NCBI GenBank assembly: GCA_046483385.1
Contig: JAWODG010000144.1
Span: forward strand, 1 to 64,000
DNA from: B1Sed10-231 sp046483385
Lineage (GTDB): Bacteria; Planctomycetota; Brocadiia; SM23-32
Reading direction: 5' to 3'
DNA: 64,000 nucleotides
A model generated the notes under the pieces. It was not told the origin of the DNA, did no database searches, and saw nothing but the letters and a program-made list of their open reading frames with translations. Shown in pieces: positions 24,566 to 31,880 of this stretch. Within the stretch, counting starts at the first letter, position 1. Each line of letters opens with the position of its first letter. Position numbers and translations under genes: made by a program.

Positions 24566-25579
24566 TTATCCCTCACAAAGCCGGGCCACAAGACTTTCCA
24601 CCCACACTCGTTCCTCGCCCGACCGCAGGGAAGTCGTCTTGAGTTCGTAGTCGGCCTCCGACAGGGCGCTCAGCCGCTCCCTGAACCAGCGGTCCGGCAA
24701 CCCGGCGGCCGTTCTCAGGTCGCGACGCACAACGAAGGAAGGCAGCCCCAGCTTGCCCGCGATCTGGTTCTGCGAGGCGCCATCCTGCTTGAGCCTCTTT
24801 ATCTGCCACAGGTTGCGGACCTGCCGGGCCAGCACGGCGATGATAGCTTCGAGTGCCTCTCCCCGCAGCAGCAACCGCTCGCAGAGCTTCGTGGCTTCGG
24901 CGCCATCTCCCTGACTGACGGCCGTGCCCAGCTCGAAGATGGACTGTTCGCGGCCGCGGACGCCGGCCTCCTCCACGGCCCGCATGTCCACGGTGTCTTC
25001 TGGCTCGCAGAAGAGCACGAGCTTCTCCAGTTCGTTGCCGAGAGCCATCAGGTTCGGCCCCAGGGCCTCAACCAGCGCCGAGGCGGCGCGGGGCGTGATC
25101 TTCTTGCCCAACTCCCTGGCCCGAGAACGCACCCAGTTCTCTGCGTCCCGCCAGCGCACCCGCGAGCAGTCCACCATGACCCCGGCGGAGGCGATAGCCT
25201 TCACGGCCTTTGTGCGGAAGTCGGCCCGGTCGAAGCAGAGAATCAGTATCCCCGACTCGGCCGGCCGCTCCAGATAGGCCGCGATGCGGTCGGCGTTGTC
25301 CTTCGCAAACGCGTCCCCATCCTCCACGACGACGACCCGCCGCCCCTCCATGCCCATAAAGGGTATGGTGCGCAGCTCGTCGAAGACGGCGGCCGGCTCC
25401 GGCGCCTCCCGGAAGGTCCGCACGGTGCCGCCCGGCTGATCGTCGGGCACCAGAGTGTGCAACAGAAGGTTGAGGCCGCGGGCAAGGAGGGCCTCGTCGT
25501 CACCGTGCAGGCCGTAGGCGGGCGCGGGTCCGGACTCCTCCAGGTGTTGCTCGAGCCTGAGTGCTTTGACTTTAGGCAT
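24566..25579 (-). CDS. holA: DNA polymerase III subunit delta
   Basis: 337 residues, usual length. Matches HolA: N-terminal PAYGLHGDDEALLARGL, VFDELRTIPFMGMEGRRVVVVEDGDAF, LILCFDRAD, then the helical collar EALGPNLMALGNELEKLVLFC and the C-terminal clamp-loader domain with ELGTAVSQGDGAEATKL and IIAVLARQVRNLWQIK. Delta opens the beta clamp during clamp loading. It is probably a single transcription unit; its start is 49 bases from the end of the aminotransferase gene on the same strand. Confidence 0.9.
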   Translation of the reverse strand: MPKVKALRLEQHLEESGPAPAYGLHGDDEALLARGLNLLLHTLVPDDQPGGTVRTFREAPEPAAVFDELRTIPFMGMEGRRVVVVEDGDAFAKDNADRIAAYLERPAESGILILCFDRADFRTKAVKAIASAGVMVDCSRVRWRDAENWVRSRARELGKKITPRAASALVEALGPNLMALGNELEKLVLFCEPEDTVDMRAVEEAGVRGREQSIFELGTAVSQGDGAEATKLCERLLLRGEALEAIIAVLARQVRNLWQIKRLKQDGASQNQIAGKLGLPSFVVRRDLRTAAGLPDRWFRERLSALSEADYELKTTSLRSGEERVWVESLVARLCEG

Positions 25580-25628
25580 TGGTTGCTGCTCGCGCGTGGA
25601 GAAGAAGGTGCGTGGGGCTGACCGGCAA

Positions 25629-26885
25629 TCAGAAACCGCCGATAAGCTCGTCTTCCAGGGTGCGCTCTTTCTCTTCGATCTCGTGTCGGATGACGGCGGC
25701 CAGCCGGCGGACGCCCTTCTCGATCATCTCGTCGGAGGCGTGGCTGAAGTTCAGCCGCATGGTGTTGTGCCCGCCGCCCTCGGGGAAGAAGGCATGGCCC
25801 ACGACGTAGGCCACGTCGTTGGCGATGGCCTTGGCGAACATGTCCCGCGTATCGATGAACTCGGGCAGAATGACCCAGACGAACAGGCCGCCCTCCGGGC
25901 GGTTCCAGCCGACCCGCTCGGGGAAGTACTCATCCATTGCTTCCAGCATCTTGTCCCGCTTGCGCTTGTAGAGGCCAATAATCTGGTCGATGTGGGGGAA
26001 GAGCATGTCGTGGTACATCGCCTCAAAGATGCAATACTGCGCGAACGTGTTGGAGCAGAGGTCCTGGGCCTGCTTGGCGAGGCAGGCCTTGTTGACGATG
26101 GACTCCGGGGCGGCCATCCAGGCGATCCGAAAGCCGGGGGCGAGTATCTTGGAGAAGGAGCTGAGGTAGATGACCCGGTCCTCCGCGTCCAGGCTCTTGA
26201 TGAGCGGCACGCGCTCGCCCTCGTAGCGGAGGAACCCGTACGGGTTGTCCTCAACGATAAGGGTGTCGTAGTCGCAGGCCAGGTCGTATATACGCTGGCG
26301 GCGCTCCAGGGGAATGGTCACGCCGGAGGGGTTCTGGAAGGTGGGCACCAGGTAGATGAACGCCGGCGTGCGCTTCTCGGCGGCCAGCGACTCCAGCTTG
26401 TCCTCCAGCATGTCCACCCGGATGCCGTCGGAGTCGAGGGGAACGGTCTCGATGCGGGCCTGGAAGGCGTTGAAGCAGAGCGCCGCCCCCAGATAACAGG
26501 GCGCCCCGGCCACAACCGTGTCCCCGGGGTCCAGCAGGATGTGGGACAGCAGCGTGAGGGCCTGCTGAGAACCGTGCGTGATCAGGATGTTGTGGATGCT
26601 CTGGGGCGTGTCGTAAACCTCCCCCATGCCCCGCGCGATGGCGTCCCGCAGCTTGTTGTGCCCCTCGGTGGGCCCGTACTGGAGCGCCTCCCGCGGATGC
26701 TCGGCCATGACGTGGTCGATGACGGTGCGCAGGTTCTCGATGGGGAAGGCGTCCGGGTTGGGCAGGCCGCCGGCGAAGCTGATGACCTCCTCCCGCTGGG
26801 TGAGCTTGAGCAGTTCCCGGATTTCGGAGGCCTTCATGCGCCGGGCGTTGCGGGAGAACCTGTGGTCGTGTGTCTTTCGCATCAT
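25629..26885 (-). CDS. Class I/II PLP aminotransferase (LysN/2-aminoadipate transaminase-like)
   Basis: About 418 residues. Starts at GTG 26897, ATG 26885 or ATG 26882 are all possible; AGGA upstream suits the first two and ATG 26885 is listed. The PLP lysine lies in YLSSFSKILAPGFRIAW; other landmarks are VISFAGGLPNPDAFP, LQYGPTEGHNKLRDAI, ILITHGSQQALTLLS, PTFQNPSGVTIP and IVEDNPYGFLRYEGE. The layout matches 2-aminoadipate/aromatic aminotransferases of the MocR-related group but without the DNA-binding domain. Likely role: amino acid transamination with 2-oxoglutarate; exact substrate not determinable. It follows the M24-like gene on the same strand with a 50-base gap. Confidence 0.85.
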   Translation of the reverse strand: MMRKTHDHRFSRNARRMKASEIRELLKLTQREEVISFAGGLPNPDAFPIENLRTVIDHVMAEHPREALQYGPTEGHNKLRDAIARGMGEVYDTPQSIHNILITHGSQQALTLLSHILLDPGDTVVAGAPCYLGAALCFNAFQARIETVPLDSDGIRVDMLEDKLESLAAEKRTPAFIYLVPTFQNPSGVTIPLERRQRIYDLACDYDTLIVEDNPYGFLRYEGERVPLIKSLDAEDRVIYLSSFSKILAPGFRIAWMAAPESIVNKACLAKQAQDLCSNTFAQYCIFEAMYHDMLFPHIDQIIGLYKRKRDKMLEAMDEYFPERVGWNRPEGGLFVWVILPEFIDTRDMFAKAIANDVAYVVGHAFFPEGGGHNTMRLNFSHASDEMIEKGVRRLAAVIRHEIEEKERTLEDELIGGF

Positions 26886-26937
26886 CCTTGCATGCACTCC
26901 TGTGGTGACAAACGGGCCGACGAGCGCGCCAGGCCGA

Positions 26938-28047
26938 CTACCTTATCAGGATACCGGGCCGGTCAATCTCCTGCCCTTCGAACTCGGCGTGGACGACCGG
27001 CCAATCGTCCGAGGGCCCGGTCAGGAAGGCGACGCCCTCCCCTCCGGCCAGAATGGTGTCTTCCGACTTCGTGCCCGTGATGGACGGGTTCCACGCGAAC
27101 GCCTGCGCGGGCAGCACACGCTGCGACGAACCCGGCGTCACCACGTACTCGCGCGACCGGTAGCCGATGGCCCCGCCCTGATGGTGAAGCTGCCACTCGT
27201 TGGGCACGTCGGCGTCCGCGTAGGCACGGCGCGCGGCGTCCAGCACGTCCGCAACGTCCGTCTCCGGCATGGTGGACAGTATCATGGCGGCATCCACCGC
27301 GCAGACGGCCCGGTGCCTCTCGCGCAGTTCGGGGGGTGGTTCGCCGAAGTGCAGCATGCGGCTCAGCGCCGCGACCAGCCCCTGCCGGCGGCCGCAGACC
27401 ACGAGCAGCGCGCACTGCTCGATCGGGTTGTTCTTGGGCAACGGGTGGCGCCAGTCCTTCGTCCGTTCGTCGGCCGCCACCAGCAGCACGATGGGTGTTA
27501 CGCCGCGGGCGCGCAGCTCTCGGGCCGTCAGGCCGGCCGCCTCCGCCTCGGTCATGCCCTGCTCCACCGTGCGGGCGGCTTTCTCCAGGGCCGCCGTGGC
27601 ATCCTCGCCCAGCGCCTGGTAGCGCTCGACCTCCGCTCCCGTCAAGCAGTAGCGCAACCGGTCGAACTCGGCCGGCACAGGCTGGAGGCCCGCCGCTCCG
27701 TCGTCCGCGACGAACCGTGCGCCCCGGCTCAGGCAGCGCAGCATCGCCTCACGGCGTTCCGGTTCGTGCCAGGGATAGACCTGCACTTCGGTTATGTCCA
27801 GTTCGTCCAACTCCTCTGACAGCAGACGGTCGGCTTCGATGTTGCTGGAGATGAGGGTGACGCAACCCGAACGCACGACCAGCGTGGCCGCGCCGGTCTC
27901 CACGCTCGTGTCCACGACGTTGTCGGCGCCGCATCCGAGCCAGGCGAAGTTCTCCGCGCGTGTCAGGGCGACACCCGCCAGTTCATGCGTGGAAAGGAAG
28001 TTCTCGACTCTTTCCAGCTTGGCGGCGAACTCTTCGGCCTTCCTCAT
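26938..28047 (-). CDS. M24-fold (aminopeptidase P/creatinase-like) protein lacking most metal ligands
   Basis: 369 residues: creatinase-type N-terminal domain (about 1-140) followed by a pita-bread M24 domain. GVALTRAENFAWLGCG and LSSNIEADRL fit the N-domain. In the catalytic domain, positions that bear the paired metal Asp in true M24 peptidases read ALLVVCGRRQGLVAAL, and the later Glu-Pro-Gly position reads AWNPSITG. The His stretch (LHHQGGAIGYRSRE) and the final Glu (GTKSEDTI) remain. Most metal ligands are therefore missing, so the protein is probably a metal-independent hydrolase like creatinase, or non-catalytic. Overlaps kdsB by four bases (ATGA), so the two are coupled. Confidence 0.8.
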   Translation of the reverse strand: MRKAEEFAAKLERVENFLSTHELAGVALTRAENFAWLGCGADNVVDTSVETGAATLVVRSGCVTLISSNIEADRLLSEELDELDITEVQVYPWHEPERREAMLRCLSRGARFVADDGAAGLQPVPAEFDRLRYCLTGAEVERYQALGEDATAALEKAARTVEQGMTEAEAAGLTARELRARGVTPIVLLVAADERTKDWRHPLPKNNPIEQCALLVVCGRRQGLVAALSRMLHFGEPPPELRERHRAVCAVDAAMILSTMPETDVADVLDAARRAYADADVPNEWQLHHQGGAIGYRSREYVVTPGSSQRVLPAQAFAWNPSITGTKSEDTILAGGEGVAFLTGPSDDWPVVHAEFEGQEIDRPGILIR

Positions 28048-28820
28048 GGCGCACCCTCCTCGTCTGCTCGGTGTCTTGCCAGCCAGGCCTCCAGGTCCGC
28101 CTGCGTGTCGATGCCGATGGGCCTGTGATGAGTGATGCCGACCTTTATGGCAAAGCCGGCCTCCAGGGCCCGCAGTTGCTCCAGCTTCTCCGACGCCTCC
28201 AGGGCCGAAGCCGGCAAATCCGCATAGCGAAGCAGGAAGTCCCGCCGATAGCCGTAGATACCCAGATGGTGAAGCGGACGCGCCGGTGCCCCCGGAGGAG
28301 GACCTTCATAGTCGCGGGCGTACGGGATGGGGCTGCGGCTGAAGTAAAGGGCGCGCCCGCGGCGGTCCAACACCACTTTCACGACGTTGGGATTTCGCCA
28401 CGTTTCCGCCGTCTCGATGGGCGTCGCGAGTGTGCTCATTGACGCCTCCGGATCGTCGTCCAGCAGCCGCACAACCTGGTCCACCTGCTCCGGGAGTATC
28501 TCCGGCTCGTCGCCCTGGACGTTCACCACGACGGGATGGTCCAGCCCGGCGGCCACTTCCGCTATCCGGTCGGTGCCGCTGGCGTGGTCATCGCGCGTCA
28601 TGCGGACGAGGCCACCGAAGTCGCGCACGGCGTCGGCCACGCGCCGGTCGTCGGTGGCCACGATGACGACTGCCGCCGATCGGGCCTTCGCGGCGCGCTC
28701 GTAAACGTGCTGGATGATGTACTTGCCGGTCACCTCGCGAGCCTTCGGCAGCACCGGCTTGCCGGGCAGGCGAGCCGACCCGTACCGGGCCGGTATGATG
28801 ACGGCGGCTTGTGCGGACAC
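28044..28820 (-). CDS. kdsB: 3-deoxy-manno-octulosonate cytidylyltransferase
   Basis: 258 residues, standard length. KdsB hallmarks: IIPARYGSARLPGKPV at residues 8-23, IVATDDRRV, MTRDDHASGTDRIAEV, VVNVQGDEPEI, NVVKVVLDRRGRALYFSRSPIPY, HHLGIYGYRRDFL and the closing PIGIDTQADLEA. It activates KDO with CTP for lipid A core synthesis, so the organism very likely makes LPS. First gene of a small operon with the M24-like gene. Confidence 0.95.
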   Translation of the reverse strand: MSAQAAVIIPARYGSARLPGKPVLPKAREVTGKYIIQHVYERAAKARSAAVVIVATDDRRVADAVRDFGGLVRMTRDDHASGTDRIAEVAAGLDHPVVVNVQGDEPEILPEQVDQVVRLLDDDPEASMSTLATPIETAETWRNPNVVKVVLDRRGRALYFSRSPIPYARDYEGPPPGAPARPLHHLGIYGYRRDFLLRYADLPASALEASEKLEQLRALEAGFAIKVGITHHRPIGIDTQADLEAWLARHRADEEGAP

Positions 28821-28896
28821 GCGTCCTCCCCGTGCTGGAGGCGGCTTTATTTTAGCGCAGCCGGTTCCCCGCGCAACCCCGCGGGGCGCGCCGCCC

Positions 28897-29331
28897 TCAA
28901 CTCAGAGCCCGAAGAACGGCGATCCGGGCGTTCTCCTTGATGTGGATGCCGGCTTCCGGCACGGAAAGGACCGAGCAGACGTCGCCTTCCCCGACGATGG
29001 TAGAGCCGAGCCGGCAGCCGCACCGCAGCAGACGCTCGCTGCTGACAAGCAGCATCGGAGGCGCGCCCTCCTTGATGCGCTCGTTGAAGCGCACGAGGTA
29101 GTCGCCTTCGTTCAACCGCCACCACGCGTATCTCTCCCCGGGCATGTGCTCGGAGAGCTCGATCGGATGGGTGGCCGCATCCTTCAGCTCGCCGCCGCCG
29201 AAGTCCAACCGGCCGCGCGTGTGGATGCGGGAGATCTCGTCCACTGTCAGATGCACGCCGTCGGCGCACACCTGGGTCTCCCGGTGAATCGTGCCCTCAA
29301 GCCACTTGTCGAACACTTCACCTGCGTCCAT
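28897..29331 (-). CDS. dUTPase/dCTP deaminase-family protein
   Basis: 144 residues from ATG 29331 (start uncertain; no strong ribosome site). The trimeric dUTPase-fold pattern is visible: VHLTVDEISRIHTRGRLDFG, AWWRLNEGDYLVRFNERIKEG, the Ser/Arg position ERLLRCGCRLGSTIVGEGD, and the closing IHIKENARIAVLRAL. Order and length match the archaeal/bacterial short dUTPase or dCTP deaminase-like branch that removes dUTP or makes it from dCTP. Which reaction it performs cannot be decided. Lies upstream of kdsB on the same strand, 76 bases apart. Confidence 0.7.
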   Translation of the reverse strand: MDAGEVFDKWLEGTIHRETQVCADGVHLTVDEISRIHTRGRLDFGGGELKDAATHPIELSEHMPGERYAWWRLNEGDYLVRFNERIKEGAPPMLLVSSERLLRCGCRLGSTIVGEGDVCSVLSVPEAGIHIKENARIAVLRALS

Positions 29332-29707
29332 CGCTGCACCCCCTGCCACAGGCTCCACGAGCCGCTGCCGGACGGTTTCGTGCCGAAGGCGGGTCGGTTT
29401 CCTCGCTCCTGCCATGCCCGGACGCCGGCAGCGTCGCCCCCGCCCCGTCCGGGCGGATGCTGAATCCTGAGCGTAAGTATAACAGTGGTGGAGAAGTATT
29501 GCATCCCCATTCTCCTCGCTCCGGGGTCTTCTGCCGACCAATCTCTCGCACCGGGGCACGAAGGCGCAGAGTCGGCCGCCGATTGCGGCTCGGACATCGC
29601 GGGGTCCCGGCCGCGAGGCGCACTCCGACGGGCGGAAACGGGGCTTGCAGTGAGCGTCTCCACGCGCTCTTTGCCCGCTTCGTGCATTCCGTGCGCCCCG
29701 GCTCTGC
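29332..29707. other. Intergenic region between dUTPase-like and fumarase genes
   Basis: About 375 bases between divergent genes. A minus-strand TATACT (around 29473) could serve the dUTPase-like gene but no matching -35 box is clear. No gene, repeat or RNA recognised. Confidence 0.4.
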
Positions 29708-29736
29708 TTGACCGGCCCGGAGCGCTGCCATAGAGT
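29708..29736 (+). promoter_or_regulatory. Probable promoter of the fumarase alpha operon
   Basis: TTGACC at 29708-29713, 17-bp spacer, TAGAGT at 29731-29736, 35 bases before the ATG at 29772. The same -10 variant, TAGAGT or TAGAAT, recurs at other promoters in the window. Confidence 0.6.
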
Positions 29737-29771
29737 GGAAGCATCGCTCACACAGCCGCCCGGAGGCCCCT

Positions 29772-30662
29772 ATGGATCGCATCCGCGTCGTCCGGACATC
29801 GGAGATCACCCGGGCGGTGGCCGACCTTTACCGCCAGATAAACACACACCTGCGGCCGGACGTGAAGGCGGCGCTCGAGCGCGCGAGAGAGCGGGAGGAC
29901 AACGAACTGGCGCGGGACGTGCTGGGCGCGCTGCTGGAGAACGAACGCATAGGCGCCGCCGAAGGACTGCCCCTCTGCCAGGATACGGGACTGGCGGTCG
30001 CGTTCATCCGGATGGGGCAGAACGTGGTCCTCCGCGGCGGCTCCCTGCAGGAGGCGGTGGACGAGGGGATTCGCCGCGCTGCGGGCACCGGCCCGTTGCG
30101 CGCCTCGACCGTGGGGCACCCGCTCGAGCGCGACAACGTGGGCGACAACACCCCGGCGATAGTCCATCTCGAATCGGTGCCGGGGGATGTGGTCCGCATC
30201 CACCTGCTGGCCAAGGGCGGCGGCGCCGAGAACATGAGCCGCATCCACATGCTCAACCCGGGGGACGGCCGAGAGGGCGTGGTTCAGGCCGTGGTGGAGA
30301 CGGCGCGGCGGGCGGGCGCCAACGCCTGCCCCCCCGTCATACTCGGCGTCGGTCTCGGGGGCGACTTCGAGAAAGCGCCCCTGCTGGCCAAGCGCGCGCT
30401 CCTGCGCGACCTGAACGAACCTAACCCCGACCCGGTGCTGGCCGAGCTGGAGGAGGAGGTGCTCAGCCGGGTGAACGCCCTGGGTATCGGACCGCAGGGC
30501 TTCGGCGGCAGGACGACGGCGCTCGCCGTTCTCGTCGAGGAGGCCCCGTGCCACATCGCCAGCCTGCCGGTGGCCGTGAACGTGGAGTGCCACTCCCACC
30601 GCCACGGGACGGTAGAGCTGCACGGCGCGCCATTTGAGTCCAACGGGGAGTGCGATGAGTAG
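29772..30662 (+). CDS. Class I fumarate hydratase (or tartrate dehydratase) alpha subunit
   Basis: 296 residues. Iron-sulfur hydratase alpha features: GLPLCQDTGLAVAF (first cluster cysteine), LLAKGGGAENMSRIHML, ANACPPVILGVGLGGDFEKA (second) and VNVECHSHRHG (third). Pattern and length match FumA-N / TtdA-type subunits of two-subunit anaerobic enzymes. The beta subunit that completes the active site is not adjacent and not in the window, so it must be encoded elsewhere. The stop at 30660-30662 overlaps the start of the nuclease gene. Confidence 0.9.
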   Translation: MDRIRVVRTSEITRAVADLYRQINTHLRPDVKAALERAREREDNELARDVLGALLENERIGAAEGLPLCQDTGLAVAFIRMGQNVVLRGGSLQEAVDEGIRRAAGTGPLRASTVGHPLERDNVGDNTPAIVHLESVPGDVVRIHLLAKGGGAENMSRIHMLNPGDGREGVVQAVVETARRAGANACPPVILGVGLGGDFEKAPLLAKRALLRDLNEPNPDPVLAELEEEVLSRVNALGIGPQGFGGRTTALAVLVEEAPCHIASLPVAVNVECHSHRHGTVELHGAPFESNGECDE

Positions 30663-31224
30663 CCGCCTCAAGAACGCCGTCATCCTGGTGATAGTAGGCG
30701 TGCTGCTTGCGGCGGCCATCGGCCTGCTGGCGCAGCAGTTGGGTCCCGCCGCACCGCCCGAAGCACGGCCCGGCGTGGTGACCCGCGTGTACGATGGGGA
30801 CACAGTGGACGTGAGCCGCGCGGGTCGCGTGCGCCTGCTGGGCATCGACGCCCTGGACGCGCACAACCGGGTGCGAAGGGCCGAGCAGGCCGAGTACTAC
30901 GGCATGTCGCAGGAACGCGTGCGCTACTGGGCGGGGCAGGCCGAGGAGTTCGCTCGGGAGCGCCTGCTGGGTCGCAACGTCGTGCTGAAGTACGGGTATG
31001 AGATGCGCGACAGTTACGGCCGACTGCTGGCCTACGTGCACGTGCGTGCCGAGTCCGGGGAGTCAACCGCCGATTTCAATCTACTGATGATCGAAGAGGG
31101 GCTGGCCTCGGCCTACCGCCGGTTCGACCACCCGCGGCGACGGGAGTATATCCAGGCCGAACGTCACGCGCGCGGCGAGGAAAGGGGGTTCTGGCAGGAT
31201 GTCCGGCCCCGCAGATCCGACTGA
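30655..31224 (+). CDS. Membrane-anchored thermonuclease (SNase) domain protein
   Basis: 189 residues from ATG 30655, inside the end of the fumarase gene. An N-terminal hydrophobic helix (about residues 5-27, NAVILVIVGVLLAAAIGLL) acts as signal anchor. The staphylococcal nuclease OB-fold follows: GVVTRVYDGDTVDV (catalytic Asp), GRVRLLGIDALD (Arg), and ARERLLGRNVVLKYG with DSYGRLLAYVHV. An insert after ALDAHNRV makes it longer than the minimal domain. Role: phosphodiester cleavage of extracytoplasmic nucleic acid, by family. Overlaps the next gene by 26 bases. Confidence 0.87.
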   Translation: MSSRLKNAVILVIVGVLLAAAIGLLAQQLGPAAPPEARPGVVTRVYDGDTVDVSRAGRVRLLGIDALDAHNRVRRAEQAEYYGMSQERVRYWAGQAEEFARERLLGRNVVLKYGYEMRDSYGRLLAYVHVRAESGESTADFNLLMIEEGLASAYRRFDHPRRREYIQAERHARGEERGFWQDVRPRRSD

Positions 31225-31669
31225 CGCCCTGCCGGAGGCGGGTGGGGTTTACGTGTTCGTCATGCACTGCGGGCGGGCATTCAGCGCCCGCATTGGGGCC
31301 CTGGGGGAGCTGGGATTCGAACCCGGCTTCTATTGCTACGTGGGCAGCGCCCGCGCGGGCCTGCGGGCACGCGTCTGTCGCCACCTCCGTCGCGGCGGCA
31401 AGCGCCCCCACTGGCACATCGACTACCTGCGGCCCTGCGTCCGAGGGGTGGGCGCGATGGTCTGGCCCGGGAAGGACGCGGACGAGTGCGTCCTCAGCGG
31501 CCTCGTCGCGGAGAAGGCGGAGCGCTCCGTGCCGAACTTCGGCTGCAGCGACTGCGCCTGCGGCAGCCACCTGCACTTCACGCGAAAGCACCCCGCCGAA
31601 CTCCTGAGGCAGATTGCTCCAGAAGGTGCACGCTGGATTGCCTTCGGCGGTGAGGACGAGGCCACGTAG
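31199..31669 (+). CDS. GIY-YIG-like DUF123 protein
   Basis: 156 residues. DUF123/Uri-type features: GGVYVFVMHC near the N-terminus, GFEPGFYCYVGSARAGL (the Y-V-G element), ARVCRHLRRGGKRPHWHIDYL, and the Cys pairs of FGCSDCACGSHLHFT. The family is GIY-YIG-related and sometimes fused to endonuclease III; it may act in DNA cleavage, but activity is unproven. Start ATG 31199 lies within the preceding gene, suggesting coupling in a fumarase-nuclease-DUF123 operon. Confidence 0.85.
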   Translation: MSGPADPTDALPEAGGVYVFVMHCGRAFSARIGALGELGFEPGFYCYVGSARAGLRARVCRHLRRGGKRPHWHIDYLRPCVRGVGAMVWPGKDADECVLSGLVAEKAERSVPNFGCSDCACGSHLHFTRKHPAELLRQIAPEGARWIAFGGEDEAT

Positions 31670-31820
31670 CCCGTCGCAGGGCGGGCGGCACGACGCCAGG
31701 GGTGGAATGCCGAGGCTTTGGCCGGCGCGGGCGTGCACGAGGGTCCGCGACCCTGAAGGGGTCAGCTACCGACTCGGGCCTCGCGCTCTCGGACGCAAGA
31801 CCGCTAACGAGAGTACGGAG

Positions 31821-31851
31821 AAACGGGGCAAACCCCGAAGGGTTCGCCCCG
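31821..31851 (-). terminator. Probable terminator of the queD-mcsA-mcsB-clpC operon
   Basis: On the minus strand, 30 bases after the clpC stop, a 12-bp stem (31840-31851 with 31824-31835, one mismatch) closes on a TTCG tetraloop and is followed by TTT. Strong hairpin but short T-run, so moderately confident. It could also serve the DUF123 gene on the other strand. Confidence 0.5.
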
Positions 31852-31880
31852 CGATGTGGTCAGTCGCTATCCCGCTTGCC

